64,000 nt of DNA, taken from positions 62,001 to 126,000 of the forward strand of contig NZ_AULQ01000002.1 in assembly GCF_000422365.1 (NCBI RefSeq). The letters are read 5' to 3'. The first letter of the stretch is position 1. Every line of letters begins with the position of its first letter. This DNA is from Mesoflavibacter zeaxanthinifaciens DSM 18436. GTDB taxonomy: Bacteria > Bacteroidota > Bacteroidia > Flavobacteriales > Flavobacteriaceae. The notes under the pieces are model-generated. The model worked only from the letters and a program-made list of their open reading frames with translations. It was not told the origin of the DNA and did no database searches. The translations under genes were made by a program, and so were the position numbers. This document shows positions 45,401 to 53,802 of the stretch, piece after piece.

Positions 45401-46054
45401 TTATACTAGTTTTATGTAAATATTATTTGAAATTAATTTAGAAATTTGAAGTGTTTTGTCTTCAATTTTTATAGTCATAGAGTCGTCAAACTTTTCTTTT
45501 CCAACCACTTCTATAGATGTTCCTAAGGCTATGTTATGCTTACTTAGATATTTTAAAAAATCTGATGAAGAATCGTTTACACCAACACAAACACCAACAC
45601 TGTTAATGCTTACTTTAGATAAAATTGTTTTTTCTCTAGTAACCATATTTCCGTTTTTATCCGGAATAGGATCTCCATGTGGATCATGCGTAGGAAACTC
45701 TAAAAACGCATCCAATTGATTAACTAATTTATCAGATTTAATATGTTCTAATTGTTCTGCTACATCATGTACTTCGTCCCAAGTAAAATTTAGCTTTTGC
45801 ACTAAAAACACTTCCCAAAGTCTATGTTTTCTAATAATTGAAGTCGCTACAATTTTACCATCTTTGGTTAGGCTAACACCTTGATATTTTACGTAATTAA
45901 CCAAGTCTTTTTCGGCTAATTTTTTAACCATATCGGTTACAGAAGACGCTTTGGTCTCCATTTGCTCTGCAATTGCATTGGTACTTACCGCAGTAGTTCC
46001 ATGCTTACCAAGATGATAAATTGCTTTTAAATAATTCTCTTCAGATAAAGTCAC
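45401..46054 (-). CDS. DtxR/MntR-family metal-dependent repressor, GTG start
   Basis: This 217-residue regulator has a winged HTH at ~1-70 (LSEENYLKAIYHLGKHGTTA), a dimerisation/metal domain at ~70-140 (HRLWEVFLVQKLNFTWDEVH, AEQLEHIKSDKLVNQLDAFL) and a C-terminal FeoA/SH3-like domain (~145-217). The open frame continues 57 codons upstream, but that part crosses the -7 element at 46074-46081. The GTG at 46054 gives the normal family N-terminus and length. It probably represses itself, the ZIP gene and the divergent TonB receptor when Mn or Fe is plentiful. Confidence 0.92.
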   Translation of the reverse strand: MTLSEENYLKAIYHLGKHGTTAVSTNAIAEQMETKASSVTDMVKKLAEKDLVNYVKYQGVSLTKDGKIVATSIIRKHRLWEVFLVQKLNFTWDEVHDVAEQLEHIKSDKLVNQLDAFLEFPTHDPHGDPIPDKNGNMVTREKTILSKVSINSVGVCVGVNDSSSDFLKYLSKHNIALGTSIEVVGKEKFDDSMTIKIEDKTLQISKLISNNIYIKLV

Positions 46055-46073
46055 TAGTTCATTTTTAGATAAA

Positions 46074-46081
46074 CAAAGATA
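46074..46081 (-). promoter_or_regulatory. -7 promoter element of the DtxR-ZIP operon
   Basis: The minus strand reads TATCTTTG, a full match to TAnnTTTG. It is 19 bp upstream of the GTG at 46054 and supports that start over the longer frame. Confidence 0.65.
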
Positions 46082-46099
46082 CAAATTTAATATATTCAA

Positions 46100-46133
46100 A
46101 AACATATTTTTAGACAAGCCTAAAAATATGTTT
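46100..46133. promoter_or_regulatory. Candidate DtxR-family operator (14-6-14 perfect inverted repeat)
   Basis: AAACATATTTTTAG (46100-46113) and CTAAAAATATGTTT (46120-46133) are exact reverse complements around a 6-bp spacer. The core TTTAGACAAGCCTAAA resembles DtxR/MntR-type boxes (TTAG ... CTAA). It sits between the two divergent -7 elements and touches the TonB receptor's TATATTTG. Bound repressor would block the receptor promoter and probably the regulator's own. Confidence 0.8.
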
Positions 46134-46140
46134 ATATTTG
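46133..46140 (+). promoter_or_regulatory. -7 promoter element of the TonB receptor gene
   Basis: TATATTTG matches TAnnTTTG and lies 18 bp before the start codon at 46159. Its first base is the last base of the inverted repeat. Confidence 0.7.
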
Positions 46141-46158
46141 CATAAAAATAATTAAATA

Positions 46159-48411
46159 ATGAAGTTAGTTTCGCTCTTAATATCTCTATTTTCAGTAATA
46201 TGTGTTGCGCAAAATACATATACAATTTCTGGCACAGTTTCTTCAGAAAATCAAACTATACCTTACGCTAACGTATATTTAGAAAATACCAAAATTGGGA
46301 CTACAACTAATGAAAACGGTTATTTTGAAATTAAAAACATCGCAAGTGGTAATTATACAATTGTTGCATCTTACGTTGGTTTTGAAACTGAAAAGAAAGA
46401 AATTATAGTTGATAAAAACTTCAAAAACCTATCATTTCAACTTATAAATGACCAATCTTTAGATGAAGTCGTTGTTTCTGGAACATTAAAAGCTGTAAAC
46501 CGATTAGAAAGTGCTGTTCCAGTAGAAGTGTATACACCAACATTTTTCAAAAAAAACCCAACTCCAAATATTTTTGAAGCGTTGCAAAACGTAAACGGTG
46601 TAAGACCTCAACTTAATTGTAATGTGTGTAATACTGGCGATATACACATTAACGGACTTGAAGGTCCGTACACCTTAGTAATGATAGATGGTATGCCCAT
46701 AGTTAGTGGTTTATCTACTGTTTATGGCTTATCTGGTATTCCAAATTCTTTAATAGAACAAGTCGAAATTGTTAAAGGTCCTGCATCTTCTTTGTACGGT
46801 AGCGAAGCAGTTGGTGGATTAATAAATATTATCACAAAAAGTCCAGAGAATGCGCCAACGGTTTTTGCAGATAGTTTTATAAATTCTTGGGGCGAACTTA
46901 ATGTTGACGCTGGTTTTAAGGCTAAAGTTGGTGAAAAAGCAACGTTGCTGTTTGGAACTAACTACTTTAAATATGATAATCCAATAGATAATAACAACGA
47001 TAATTTTACCGATTTAACGCTTCAAGATCGAATTTCAATATTTAATAAATGGGATTTTAAACGACAAGATAACCGCATATTTTCTATTGCTGGACGTTAT
47101 TTTTATGAAGATCGTTGGGGAGGAGAATTACAATGGAATAAAAATTTTCGTGGTGGAAACGAAGTTTATGGCGAAAGCATTTACACTAGCCGATTTGAAA
47201 TTTTAGGTAAGTACCAATTACCTGTTAATGAGCATATTAATTTGCAATTTTCATATTCTGATCATGATCAAAACTCAGTGTATGGAGATACGCCATACTT
47301 AGCAAAACAACGAATAGGTTTTACGCAATTGGTTTGGGATAAACCTTTAAGAAATCACGATTTATTATTTGGTGCAGCGTTACGATACAACTATTATAAC
47401 GATAATACAACTGCAACTATAAATGCAGATGAAGTTACTATACCTTCTCTTTTTGTTCAAGATGAAGTTAAGCTAAACGATAAACAAAATTTATTATTAG
47501 GATTACGATATGATTATGATAACCGACATGGATCAATCCTAACACCTCGTATTGCTTACAAATACAAACCAACTGAAGACGATATTATTAGACTAAATGC
47601 AGGAACAGGTTTTAGAGTTGTAAACCTTTTTACCGAAGATCATGCTGCACTAACTGGTGCAAGAGATGTAATAATTGAAGAAACATTAGATCCAGAACAA
47701 TCGTACAATATTAACCTTAACTATCTAAAGAAATTTTACACTAAAAAAGGTATGATTTTCACTTTAGATGCTTCGGCTTGGTATACTTATTTTACTAATG
47801 CTATTTTACCAGATTACGATACTAATCCTAATCAAATTATATACGACAATTTAGATGGACATTCTGTATCTAAAGGGTTAAGCTTAAACTTTGACGCTAT
47901 TTTTGCAACAGGTTTTAAAGCGAATATTGGTGCGACAGTACAAGATGTCACACAAACTGAAAACAACATAAAGACACGACAAATTTTAACCGAACGTTTT
48001 ACAGGAACTTGGGGAATATCCTACAAACATTATCCAACGCATTTAACCATTGATTATACGGGTAATGTTTATGGACCAATGCGTTTACCAACTTTAGGGG
48101 ATTTAGATCCAAGACAAGACTACTCGCCTACTTGGAGCATACAAAACATACAATTAAGCTACGATAAGTTTAAAAACCTTGACATTTATGGTGGCGTAAA
48201 AAACTTACTAGACTGGACACCAAATAAAGGCAACCCTTTTATCATTGCTAGAGCAAAAGATCCTTTTGACGAAAATGTTCAATTTGATAATAGTGGTAAT
48301 GTTGTTGCAACACCAGATAACCCTTATGCATTAACCTTTGATCCTTCTTATGTCTATGCACCAAACCAAGGAATTAGAGTCTTTTTTGGGATGCGTTATA
48401 CTTTAAAGTAA
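46159..48411 (+). CDS. TonB-dependent outer membrane receptor, probably for metal or metal chelate
   Basis: This 750-residue receptor has a signal peptide (SLFSVICVAQ). A carboxypeptidase-regulatory-like domain (~20-100) is followed by a plug (VNGVRPQLNCNVCNTGDIHI ... VEIVKGPASSLYGSEAVGGL) and a 22-strand-type barrel. It is of BtuB/CirA type, not SusC type, and has no SusD partner. Cys154 and Cys157 form a CxxC pair in the plug. The divergent DtxR-family gene and the shared operator suggest import of iron, manganese or a chelate. It ends 3 bp before the converging small gene. Confidence 0.92.
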   Translation: MKLVSLLISLFSVICVAQNTYTISGTVSSENQTIPYANVYLENTKIGTTTNENGYFEIKNIASGNYTIVASYVGFETEKKEIIVDKNFKNLSFQLINDQSLDEVVVSGTLKAVNRLESAVPVEVYTPTFFKKNPTPNIFEALQNVNGVRPQLNCNVCNTGDIHINGLEGPYTLVMIDGMPIVSGLSTVYGLSGIPNSLIEQVEIVKGPASSLYGSEAVGGLINIITKSPENAPTVFADSFINSWGELNVDAGFKAKVGEKATLLFGTNYFKYDNPIDNNNDNFTDLTLQDRISIFNKWDFKRQDNRIFSIAGRYFYEDRWGGELQWNKNFRGGNEVYGESIYTSRFEILGKYQLPVNEHINLQFSYSDHDQNSVYGDTPYLAKQRIGFTQLVWDKPLRNHDLLFGAALRYNYYNDNTTATINADEVTIPSLFVQDEVKLNDKQNLLLGLRYDYDNRHGSILTPRIAYKYKPTEDDIIRLNAGTGFRVVNLFTEDHAALTGARDVIIEETLDPEQSYNINLNYLKKFYTKKGMIFTLDASAWYTYFTNAILPDYDTNPNQIIYDNLDGHSVSKGLSLNFDAIFATGFKANIGATVQDVTQTENNIKTRQILTERFTGTWGISYKHYPTHLTIDYTGNVYGPMRLPTLGDLDPRQDYSPTWSIQNIQLSYDKFKNLDIYGGVKNLLDWTPNKGNPFIIARAKDPFDENVQFDNSGNVVATPDNPYALTFDPSYVYAPNQGIRVFFGMRYTLK

Positions 48412-48413
48412 CT

Positions 48414-48824
48414 CTATTGTTTTTCTAGAGTCATACCTTTTACCCAAAACAAGTTAGATTGATAAAAACGTAAGGCTGTTTTAATAACTCTATCCGATGT
48501 ATCTCTTGGTGATTTAGATATGTATCTTGCTTTAGTTTCATTAAAATCTAAAGTGAAAGTACCGTCTAAAGATGAAGATGAAAAAGAAACAACCTTTTTA
48601 TCTATTTTCCAATGTCCTTTACCGTAAGTGTTAGTTTCTTTAGGTATTCCGTTTTCATCTCTTTTATAATTATGAAAGCTGAAAGTTCCGTCTTGATGTA
48701 ACGTTAAGGTGCGCTTTAATTCAAATTTCTCAGAATTTGTATGCAAAAGGTAAACGCCAGAAATATCCTGCGCTTTACTTGAAACACTCCAAATAAAAAA
48801 TAAAAGAGCAATGCTATATTTCAT
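48414..48824 (-). CDS. Small secreted protein, lipocalin-like fold suspected
   Basis: This 136-residue protein has a signal peptide (FFIWSVSSKAQ). The mature part is rich in beta-strands: GVYLLHTNSEKFELKRTLTL, DGTFSFHNYKRDENG, KGHWKIDKKVVSFSSS and FTLDFNETKARYIS. This pattern is seen in many small lipocalin-like proteins of Bacteroidota. The function is unknown. It converges on the TonB receptor gene. Confidence 0.7.
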   Translation of the reverse strand: MKYSIALLFFIWSVSSKAQDISGVYLLHTNSEKFELKRTLTLHQDGTFSFHNYKRDENGIPKETNTYGKGHWKIDKKVVSFSSSSLDGTFTLDFNETKARYISKSPRDTSDRVIKTALRFYQSNLFWVKGMTLEKQ

Positions 48825-48873
48825 ATTAAAACAATTGAAAAGTTGACTTCTATATTAATCACAGGAAGACAAA

Positions 48874-49662
48874 TTAAAACCCACGTTCTTTCTGTAACTG
48901 TTCGTAAGCTTTTTGTACTTGTCTAAACTTCGCTTCTGCGCCTTGTTTGTGTTCTTCGCCAAGATGCTCTACACGATCTGGATGATATTTCATCACCATT
49001 TTACGATACGCACGTTTTATTTGGTCTACAGTTGCTGCTTTATCTATTTCTAAAATTTTATAAGCATTGTCAGATTGATTATAAAACATGGCTTTAATGC
49101 TATTATAATCACGACTGCTTATTCCTAAATAACCTGCAATGGTATAGATTTGACGCTCTTCTTCATCTACAACAATCTCATCTGCTTGTGCGATACCAAA
49201 TAAAAAATGAAGTAGTTGTAATCGTGCTGCATGATCCATCATAGTTTTGATCTGCAAACAAACCTGACGCGTATTAATATGTTGATTATTAATTTGTTTG
49301 AATAATCTAAATGCTTTGTTGGCTCTGTCTTTGCCATACATTTCTACAAACTTCATACGAACATAATCAAGCTCGCGTTGGTCTTGACTACCGTCTGCTT
49401 TTATCACTACAGAAGCTAAGATTAATAAACTTACTTCAAAATCTCCTGAAGTGGTTTGTGCTCTTTTTTGTTGCTGTGTACGGTAATCTGGTCGTGTTCT
49501 GTATCTTGGTCTTTGTTGTTTTGGTTGTCCGTCGCCTAACAACGTTCCTTTACCATCTGCTAATGCGTCTCCTAAACTACCTAAAGCTAACCCTATTATT
49601 GCACCAATTGGTCCGCCTAAAGACCAACCTAAAGTGGCACCAATCCATTTTAATGCACTCAT
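48874..49662 (-). CDS. TerB-like and J-domain co-chaperone (DjlA-like)
   Basis: This 262-residue protein begins with a Gly-rich hydrophobic segment (IGATLGWSLGGPIGAIIGLA). A TerB-like helical domain lies at ~75-180 (FEVSLLILASVVIKADGSQD), and the C-terminal J domain spans ~198-260 with the HPD motif in MKYHPDRVEHLG. The order membrane segment, TerB, J domain matches DjlA-type DnaK co-chaperones. It is transcribed away from the structured element at 49726-49837. Confidence 0.92.
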   Translation of the reverse strand: MSALKWIGATLGWSLGGPIGAIIGLALGSLGDALADGKGTLLGDGQPKQQRPRYRTRPDYRTQQQKRAQTTSGDFEVSLLILASVVIKADGSQDQRELDYVRMKFVEMYGKDRANKAFRLFKQINNQHINTRQVCLQIKTMMDHAARLQLLHFLFGIAQADEIVVDEEERQIYTIAGYLGISSRDYNSIKAMFYNQSDNAYKILEIDKAATVDQIKRAYRKMVMKYHPDRVEHLGEEHKQGAEAKFRQVQKAYEQLQKERGF

Positions 49663-49725
49663 TAATTTGTTTTTGTTGTAAATATAATACTTTGTAAGTA
49701 TACTTTTTATTGGTTTTGTTACTGG

Positions 49726-49837
49726 TTTTGGCTGGTAACTGCGTTAAGGATAGAGGCTTTGTTGGAGCGCCTTGCAAAGGGCGACTGCCGATAGCCTGAC
49801 CTTATGACACCATAAGTGTTATAAGGTAACGCCAAAA
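49726..49837 (+). ncRNA. Structured intergenic element, candidate small RNA
   Basis: This non-coding stretch is GC-richer than its surroundings and has nested pairings. ACCTTATGACAC (49799-49810) pairs with GTGTTATAAGGT (49816-49827). AGGCT (49754-49758) pairs with AGCCT (49793-49797) and encloses a hairpin from CGCC (49768-49771) and GGCG (49780-49783). GCGTT (49741-49745) pairs with AACGC (49828-49832), and TTTTG (49726-49730) pairs with CAAAA (49833-49837). From memory, elements with GCGT-AGGGATAG ... AGCC-GACC ... AACGCC recur between genes in Flavobacteriaceae. The strand is inferred from that resemblance. The -7 element of the next gene lies downstream of it, so it is not that gene's leader. 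Confidence 0.6.
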
Positions 49838-49859
49838 TAAATTTTGCATGGTTTTTGCT

Positions 49860-49867
49860 TATCTTTG
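49860..49867 (+). promoter_or_regulatory. -7 promoter element of the bacilliredoxin gene
   Basis: TATCTTTG matches TAnnTTTG, 37 bp before the start codon at 49905. Confidence 0.55.
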
Positions 49868-49904
49868 CAAAGAATAGATTTATAAATACAAAAATTACAT
49901 AAAT

Positions 49905-50315
49905 ATGTATCCAGCAGAATTAGTAAAACCAATGCGCGAAGACTTAACAAACGTTGGTTTTGAAGAATTACATACACCTGAAGCGGTAAAGGCTGCATTA
50001 GCAAAAGAAGGTACAACGTTAGTAGTTGTAAATTCGGTTTGTGGTTGTGCTGCTGCTAACGCACGTCCAGGAGCAAAAATGAGTTTAAACAATCCTAAAA
50101 AACCTGATCATGCGGTTACGGTTTTTGCTGGTGTTGATAAAGAAGCTACTGATGTTGCTAGACAGCACATGGTACCGTTTCCTCCAAGCTCACCAAGTAT
50201 GGCGCTTTTTAAAAATGGCGAATTAGTACACATGTTAGAAAGACATCATATTGAAGGTAGACCTGCAGAACTTATTGCACAAAACCTTATGGATGCTTAC
50301 AACGAGCATTGCTAA
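49905..50315 (+). CDS. Bacilliredoxin, BrxA/BrxB (YphP/YqiW) family
   Basis: This 136-residue thioredoxin-like protein has the family's CGC motif (Cys46-Gly47-Cys48 in NSVCGCAAANARPGA). VFAGVDKEATDVARQHM and PFPPSSPSMALFKNGELVHM, with the cis-Pro region, are also typical. In Bacillus these proteins remove bacillithiol from oxidised proteins. In flavobacteria the family is common, and bacillithiol is likely the partner thiol. Length is normal, and the gene is monocistronic with a terminator after it. Confidence 0.95.
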   Translation: MYPAELVKPMREDLTNVGFEELHTPEAVKAALAKEGTTLVVVNSVCGCAAANARPGAKMSLNNPKKPDHAVTVFAGVDKEATDVARQHMVPFPPSSPSMALFKNGELVHMLERHHIEGRPAELIAQNLMDAYNEHC

Positions 50316-50343
50316 GCCTTAACAGGATTAAAGTATTATTTAA

Positions 50344-50372
50344 AAGCCACGATTTTTTATCGTGGTTTTTTT
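50344..50372 (+). terminator. Terminator downstream of the bacilliredoxin gene
   Basis: CCACGAT (50347-50353) pairs with ATCGTGG (50359-50365) around a 5-nt T loop and is followed by seven T. It lies before the ATG of the next gene at 50401. Confidence 0.88.
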
Positions 50373-50400
50373 ATTTTTGAAACTTAAAAAATCACTACTA

Positions 50401-51141
50401 ATGAGAAAACTTTTGGCTTATCCGTTAACTTGTATTTACTTCCTATTCTTTGGATTAAGCTTACTTGTTTTTCATCCAATACAATGGTTTTGTTTTAATG
50501 TGTTTGGATATCAAGCACATAAAAAAAGTGTAGATTATCTTAATTTTTGCTTGACACGTTGCTTACATTTTTTAGGCTGTAGCTATCAGTTTAAAGTGCC
50601 AAGCGATTTACCTAAAAATGTTCCTGTAATTATTGTGGCTAATCACCAAAGCATGAATGATATACCACCAATAATATGGTTTATGCGCAAGTTTCATGTT
50701 AAGTTTATTAGCAAAAAAGAATTAGGTAAAGGTTTACCAAGTGTATCTTATAATTTACGTCATGGTGGATCAGTTTTAATAGATCGTAAAGATGCCAAAC
50801 AAGCACTTAGCAAGATTAAAGAAATGGCTGCTTACATTGAAAAAAATAATAGAAGCGTAGTTATTTTTCCTGAAGGAACGCGTAGTCGTGATGGACAACC
50901 AAAACCGTTTCAGACACGTGGTTTAGCTACTTTAATCGAGCATGCGCCTAATGCTTATATTTTTCCTGTTACGATAAATAATTCTTGGAAAACATTGATT
51001 TACGGAAAATTTCCTATGGGTATTGGTTATCGCTTAAAATATACAGTACATAAACCTTTAAAAATTAGTGATTACGATACACAAACACTTTTAGAGACTA
51101 CAGAAAACACCATTAAAAACGCCATCACTTTTGAAAAATAA
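50401..51141 (+). CDS. plsC: 1-acyl-sn-glycerol-3-phosphate acyltransferase
   Basis: This 246-residue membrane-associated enzyme makes phosphatidic acid from lysophosphatidic acid. The HX4D motif is NHQSMND (His82, Asp87) and the acceptor-binding motif is FPEGTRSRDG at ~159. An N-terminal hydrophobic region (~5-30) anchors it. A GTG further upstream would lengthen the frame into the terminator at 50344-50372, so the ATG at 50401 is chosen. The next gene overlaps its end by 11 bp. Confidence 0.94.
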   Translation: MRKLLAYPLTCIYFLFFGLSLLVFHPIQWFCFNVFGYQAHKKSVDYLNFCLTRCLHFLGCSYQFKVPSDLPKNVPVIIVANHQSMNDIPPIIWFMRKFHVKFISKKELGKGLPSVSYNLRHGGSVLIDRKDAKQALSKIKEMAAYIEKNNRSVVIFPEGTRSRDGQPKPFQTRGLATLIEHAPNAYIFPVTINNSWKTLIYGKFPMGIGYRLKYTVHKPLKISDYDTQTLLETTENTIKNAITFEK

Positions 51142-51787
51142 TCAAATTATTGAAGCTACTAAAACCTTTGTAAAAACGACTTTAAAAGATGCCGAAGGTG
51201 GACACGATTGGTTTCATACAGAGCGTGTTTACAACAATGCGTTACTGATTAGTAAAGGTGAAACGGTAGACGAATTAGCTGTTGCACTTGGCGCTTTATT
51301 ACACGACATTGCAGACAGTAAATTTAATAATGGTGACGATACTATTGGACCAAAAATAGCTGGAGAGTTTTTAATGAAACAAAACGTCTCTACTGAAGTA
51401 ATTAATCACGTTATTAAAATTATTGAAAACGTGTCTTTTAGTTCTAATATAGATAATGCTTCTGCATTTAAATCTAAAGAATTAGAAGTGATACAAGACG
51501 CAGATCGGTTAGATGCGCTTGGTGCTATTGGTATTGCACGTACATTTAATTATGGTGGATTTAAAAATAGAGCACTTTACAATCCAGATATTAAACCTAA
51601 TTTAAACCTTACAAAAGACGAATACAAAAAATCTACTGCACCAACTATAAATCATTTTTACGAAAAATTATTATTGTTAAAAGACAAGATGAACACCAAA
51701 ACTGGTCGTAAAATTGCTGAAGAAAGACACAACTACATGGTCGATTTTTTAAAGCAGTTTTATGCTGAGTGGCATGGTGAGAAGTAG
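51131..51787 (+). CDS. HD-domain metal-dependent phosphohydrolase, TTG start
   Basis: This 218-residue cytosolic protein has the HD signature: HDWFHTERVYNNAL (~23) and ALLHDIADSKF (~57), with a further Asp in QDADRLDALGAIGIARTF. It is of the YedJ/YpgQ-like type acting on nucleotides. The TTG at 51131 gives the expected N-terminus and overlaps plsC by 11 bp. The next ATG is far inside the domain. Confidence 0.88.
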   Translation: MKNNQIIEATKTFVKTTLKDAEGGHDWFHTERVYNNALLISKGETVDELAVALGALLHDIADSKFNNGDDTIGPKIAGEFLMKQNVSTEVINHVIKIIENVSFSSNIDNASAFKSKELEVIQDADRLDALGAIGIARTFNYGGFKNRALYNPDIKPNLNLTKDEYKKSTAPTINHFYEKLLLLKDKMNTKTGRKIAEERHNYMVDFLKQFYAEWHGEK

Positions 51788-51788
51788 T

Positions 51789-52862
51789 TTAAAATAACTT
51801 TAATTGTCCGTCTTTACAACTTTCGTGTTGGTTTGTGTTTAATGTTGGCATTGCTTTATCTTTAAAATATTTAAGTTTAGCCAGTTGCATTAAATCTGAA
51901 ACTTGTTTTGCAATATTACCTTCACCTTTCATACGTGTTGCAAATCTAGAATCGTTTAAATTTCCGTTGTGACAGTCTTTAATTTGATTAAGTACTTTTT
52001 CTGCTCTATCTGGTATTTTTTTCTGTATCCAATCTGTAAATACTTGCCCAATTGCACCGTTAAGCCTTACTATGGTATGCGCAATACTTAATGCTCCAGC
52101 TTCACTTACTGCTTTTGCTAATGGTAAAATTTCATGACTGTTTATAGATGGTATTATTGGCGCTAACATGACATTAACAGGTATATTATTTTCGCTTAAA
52201 ATTTTTACGGTTTCAAGTCGTTTTTTTATGGTAGCTGTTCTTGGCTCTAGTATACGCCTTGTCTGTTCTGATAAAGATGTAATTGAAATATTTACACTAA
52301 TTAACTGGTCTTTTTGCAATGCTTTTAAAAGATCTAAATCTCTTAAAATCAACGCATTTTTAGTAATTATTGAGACTGGATGTTTATATTTTAAAAATAG
52401 CTCTAAACATTTTCTGGTTATTTCGAATTGCTTTTCGGCTGGTTGGTAGCAATCTGTATTGCCAGACATAACAATTGGATGTGCTTTCCATGATTTCTTC
52501 TTTAAAAAATCTTCTAAAAGTTGTGGCGCATTTTTTTTTACCAGAATACGTCTTTCAAAATCTAAACCTGCGCTGTAGCCCCAATATTCGTGACTATTTC
52601 TTGCGTAACAATAAATACATCCATGCTCGCAACCTTGATACAAATTCATAGAATATGACATACCAACATCTGGAGAATTTACTTTATTTACAATGGTTTT
52701 TGGATAGACTTCTAAATATTGTGTTTTGTTATTGTCTGCTACCTCACCTTCTTTTTCACAATATTCTAAAAAATCGTCTCTTACTTCGTGAGATAATTCA
52801 AAAAAACGATTGTTTATGTTTTGCTGCGCGCCACGTCCTTTTTTTATCGAATCATTCAACAT
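51789..52862 (-). CDS. PA0069/Rv2578c-type radical SAM protein
   Basis: This 357-residue protein has a radical SAM cluster motif CX3CX2C (Cys78, Cys82, Cys85 in GCEHGCIYCYARNSHEYWG). MSGNTDCYQPAEKQFEITR, the SAM-binding segments ISITSLSEQTRRILEPR and MLAPIIPSIN also fit. It is related to SplB-like proteins, but the reaction is unknown. It converges on the HD gene with 1 bp between stops. Confidence 0.9.
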   Translation of the reverse strand: MLNDSIKKGRGAQQNINNRFFELSHEVRDDFLEYCEKEGEVADNNKTQYLEVYPKTIVNKVNSPDVGMSYSMNLYQGCEHGCIYCYARNSHEYWGYSAGLDFERRILVKKNAPQLLEDFLKKKSWKAHPIVMSGNTDCYQPAEKQFEITRKCLELFLKYKHPVSIITKNALILRDLDLLKALQKDQLISVNISITSLSEQTRRILEPRTATIKKRLETVKILSENNIPVNVMLAPIIPSINSHEILPLAKAVSEAGALSIAHTIVRLNGAIGQVFTDWIQKKIPDRAEKVLNQIKDCHNGNLNDSRFATRMKGEGNIAKQVSDLMQLAKLKYFKDKAMPTLNTNQHESCKDGQLKLF

Positions 52863-52950
52863 ATTTTATAATTTCTGTAAAATTACAAAACAATATCATG
52901 TTTATGTTTTAATTTTTAATAAATAATAGCACTCATCAAAACATATTATA

Positions 52951-52980
52951 TAAAAAAGGTGAGCCATATTTAGCTCACCT
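52951..52980 (-). terminator. Terminator downstream of the crotonase gene
   Basis: AGGTGAGC (52957-52964) pairs with GCTCACCT (52973-52980) around an 8-nt loop. Six A on the left give a U-run for minus-strand transcripts. Confidence 0.9.
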
Positions 52981-53003
52981 ATATAAAATCATATTTTAAT
53001 AGA

Positions 53004-53786
53004 TTATTTACCAGGAAAATCTGCTTTTCTTTTTTCTAAAAACGCAGTTGTACCTTCTTTAAAATCTTCGGTACCAAAACAAGCTCCAAATTGCTCAATT
53101 TCTACTTCAAATCCATTAACGCCATCTTTGTAATTTGAGTTAACTGCTTCTATTGCTTTACCAATAGCTACGCTAGAGTTTTTCATGATTTTTCCAGCAA
53201 TTTTTTCGGCTAATGGCAATAATTCTTCTTGCGCCACCACATGATTTACTAAGCCATAACTTAGCGCAGTTTGTGCATCTATCATTCCTGCAGTCATAAT
53301 CATTTCCATAGCACGACCTTTACCAATTAGTTGTGGTAAACGTTGTGTGCCACCATAACCAGGTATTACACCTAAACTAACTTCTGGCAAGCCCATTTTT
53401 GCATTATCACTTGCAATTCTAAAATGAGCCGACATTGCTAATTCTAATCCGCCACCAAGCGCAAACCCATTGACAGCAGCAATTACTGGTGTACTTAAAT
53501 TTTGTACATAGTCAAATAAAATTTCTTGTCCTTTTGCTGCTAATTTACCACCGTTTTCTACATCAAAATTTGCAAACTCACTAATATCTGCACCAGCAAC
53601 AAAAGCCTTTTCGCCGCTACCTGTAACAACAATCACTTTTATATCTTTATCTTGATCTGCCGCTTTAAAAGCTTGATGAAGTTCTTCAATTGTAGCTTTA
53701 TTTAAAGCATTTAACTTTGATGGTCTGTTAATTGTAATTGTTGCTACACCTTGATTGGATGTACTTAAAATATTTTCAAAATTCAT
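53004..53786 (-). CDS. Enoyl-CoA hydratase/isomerase (crotonase) family protein
   Basis: This 260-residue cytosolic enzyme has the full crotonase pattern: oxyanion loop GEKAFVAGADISEF, catalytic Glu in GFALGGGLELAMSAHFRIAS, second Glu in KMGLPEVSLGVIPGYGGTQR and the C-terminal FGACFGTEDFKEGTTAFLEK. Both Glu residues are present, so hydration of short-chain enoyl-CoA is likely. It is the last gene of a minus-strand run with the sensor kinase 16 bp upstream. Confidence 0.94.
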   Translation of the reverse strand: MNFENILSTSNQGVATITINRPSKLNALNKATIEELHQAFKAADQDKDIKVIVVTGSGEKAFVAGADISEFANFDVENGGKLAAKGQEILFDYVQNLSTPVIAAVNGFALGGGLELAMSAHFRIASDNAKMGLPEVSLGVIPGYGGTQRLPQLIGKGRAMEMIMTAGMIDAQTALSYGLVNHVVAQEELLPLAEKIAGKIMKNSSVAIGKAIEAVNSNYKDGVNGFEVEIEQFGACFGTEDFKEGTTAFLEKRKADFPGK

Positions 53787-53802
53787 AATAGAAAAGTTTT
53801 TA

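Noticed and set aside
46055-46225. 57-codon N-terminal extension of the DtxR regulator
   Set aside because: It crosses the regulator's own -7 element, the operator and the start of the divergent receptor gene. The GTG at 46054 gives the family length.
49311-49697. 128-codon open frame opposite the TerB/J-domain gene
   Set aside because: Leu/Phe/Val-rich antisense translation typical of shadow frames in AT-rich DNA.
50362-50400. GTG start for plsC
   Set aside because: It lies within the right arm of the preceding terminator. The ATG at 50401 gives a normal PlsC N-terminus.
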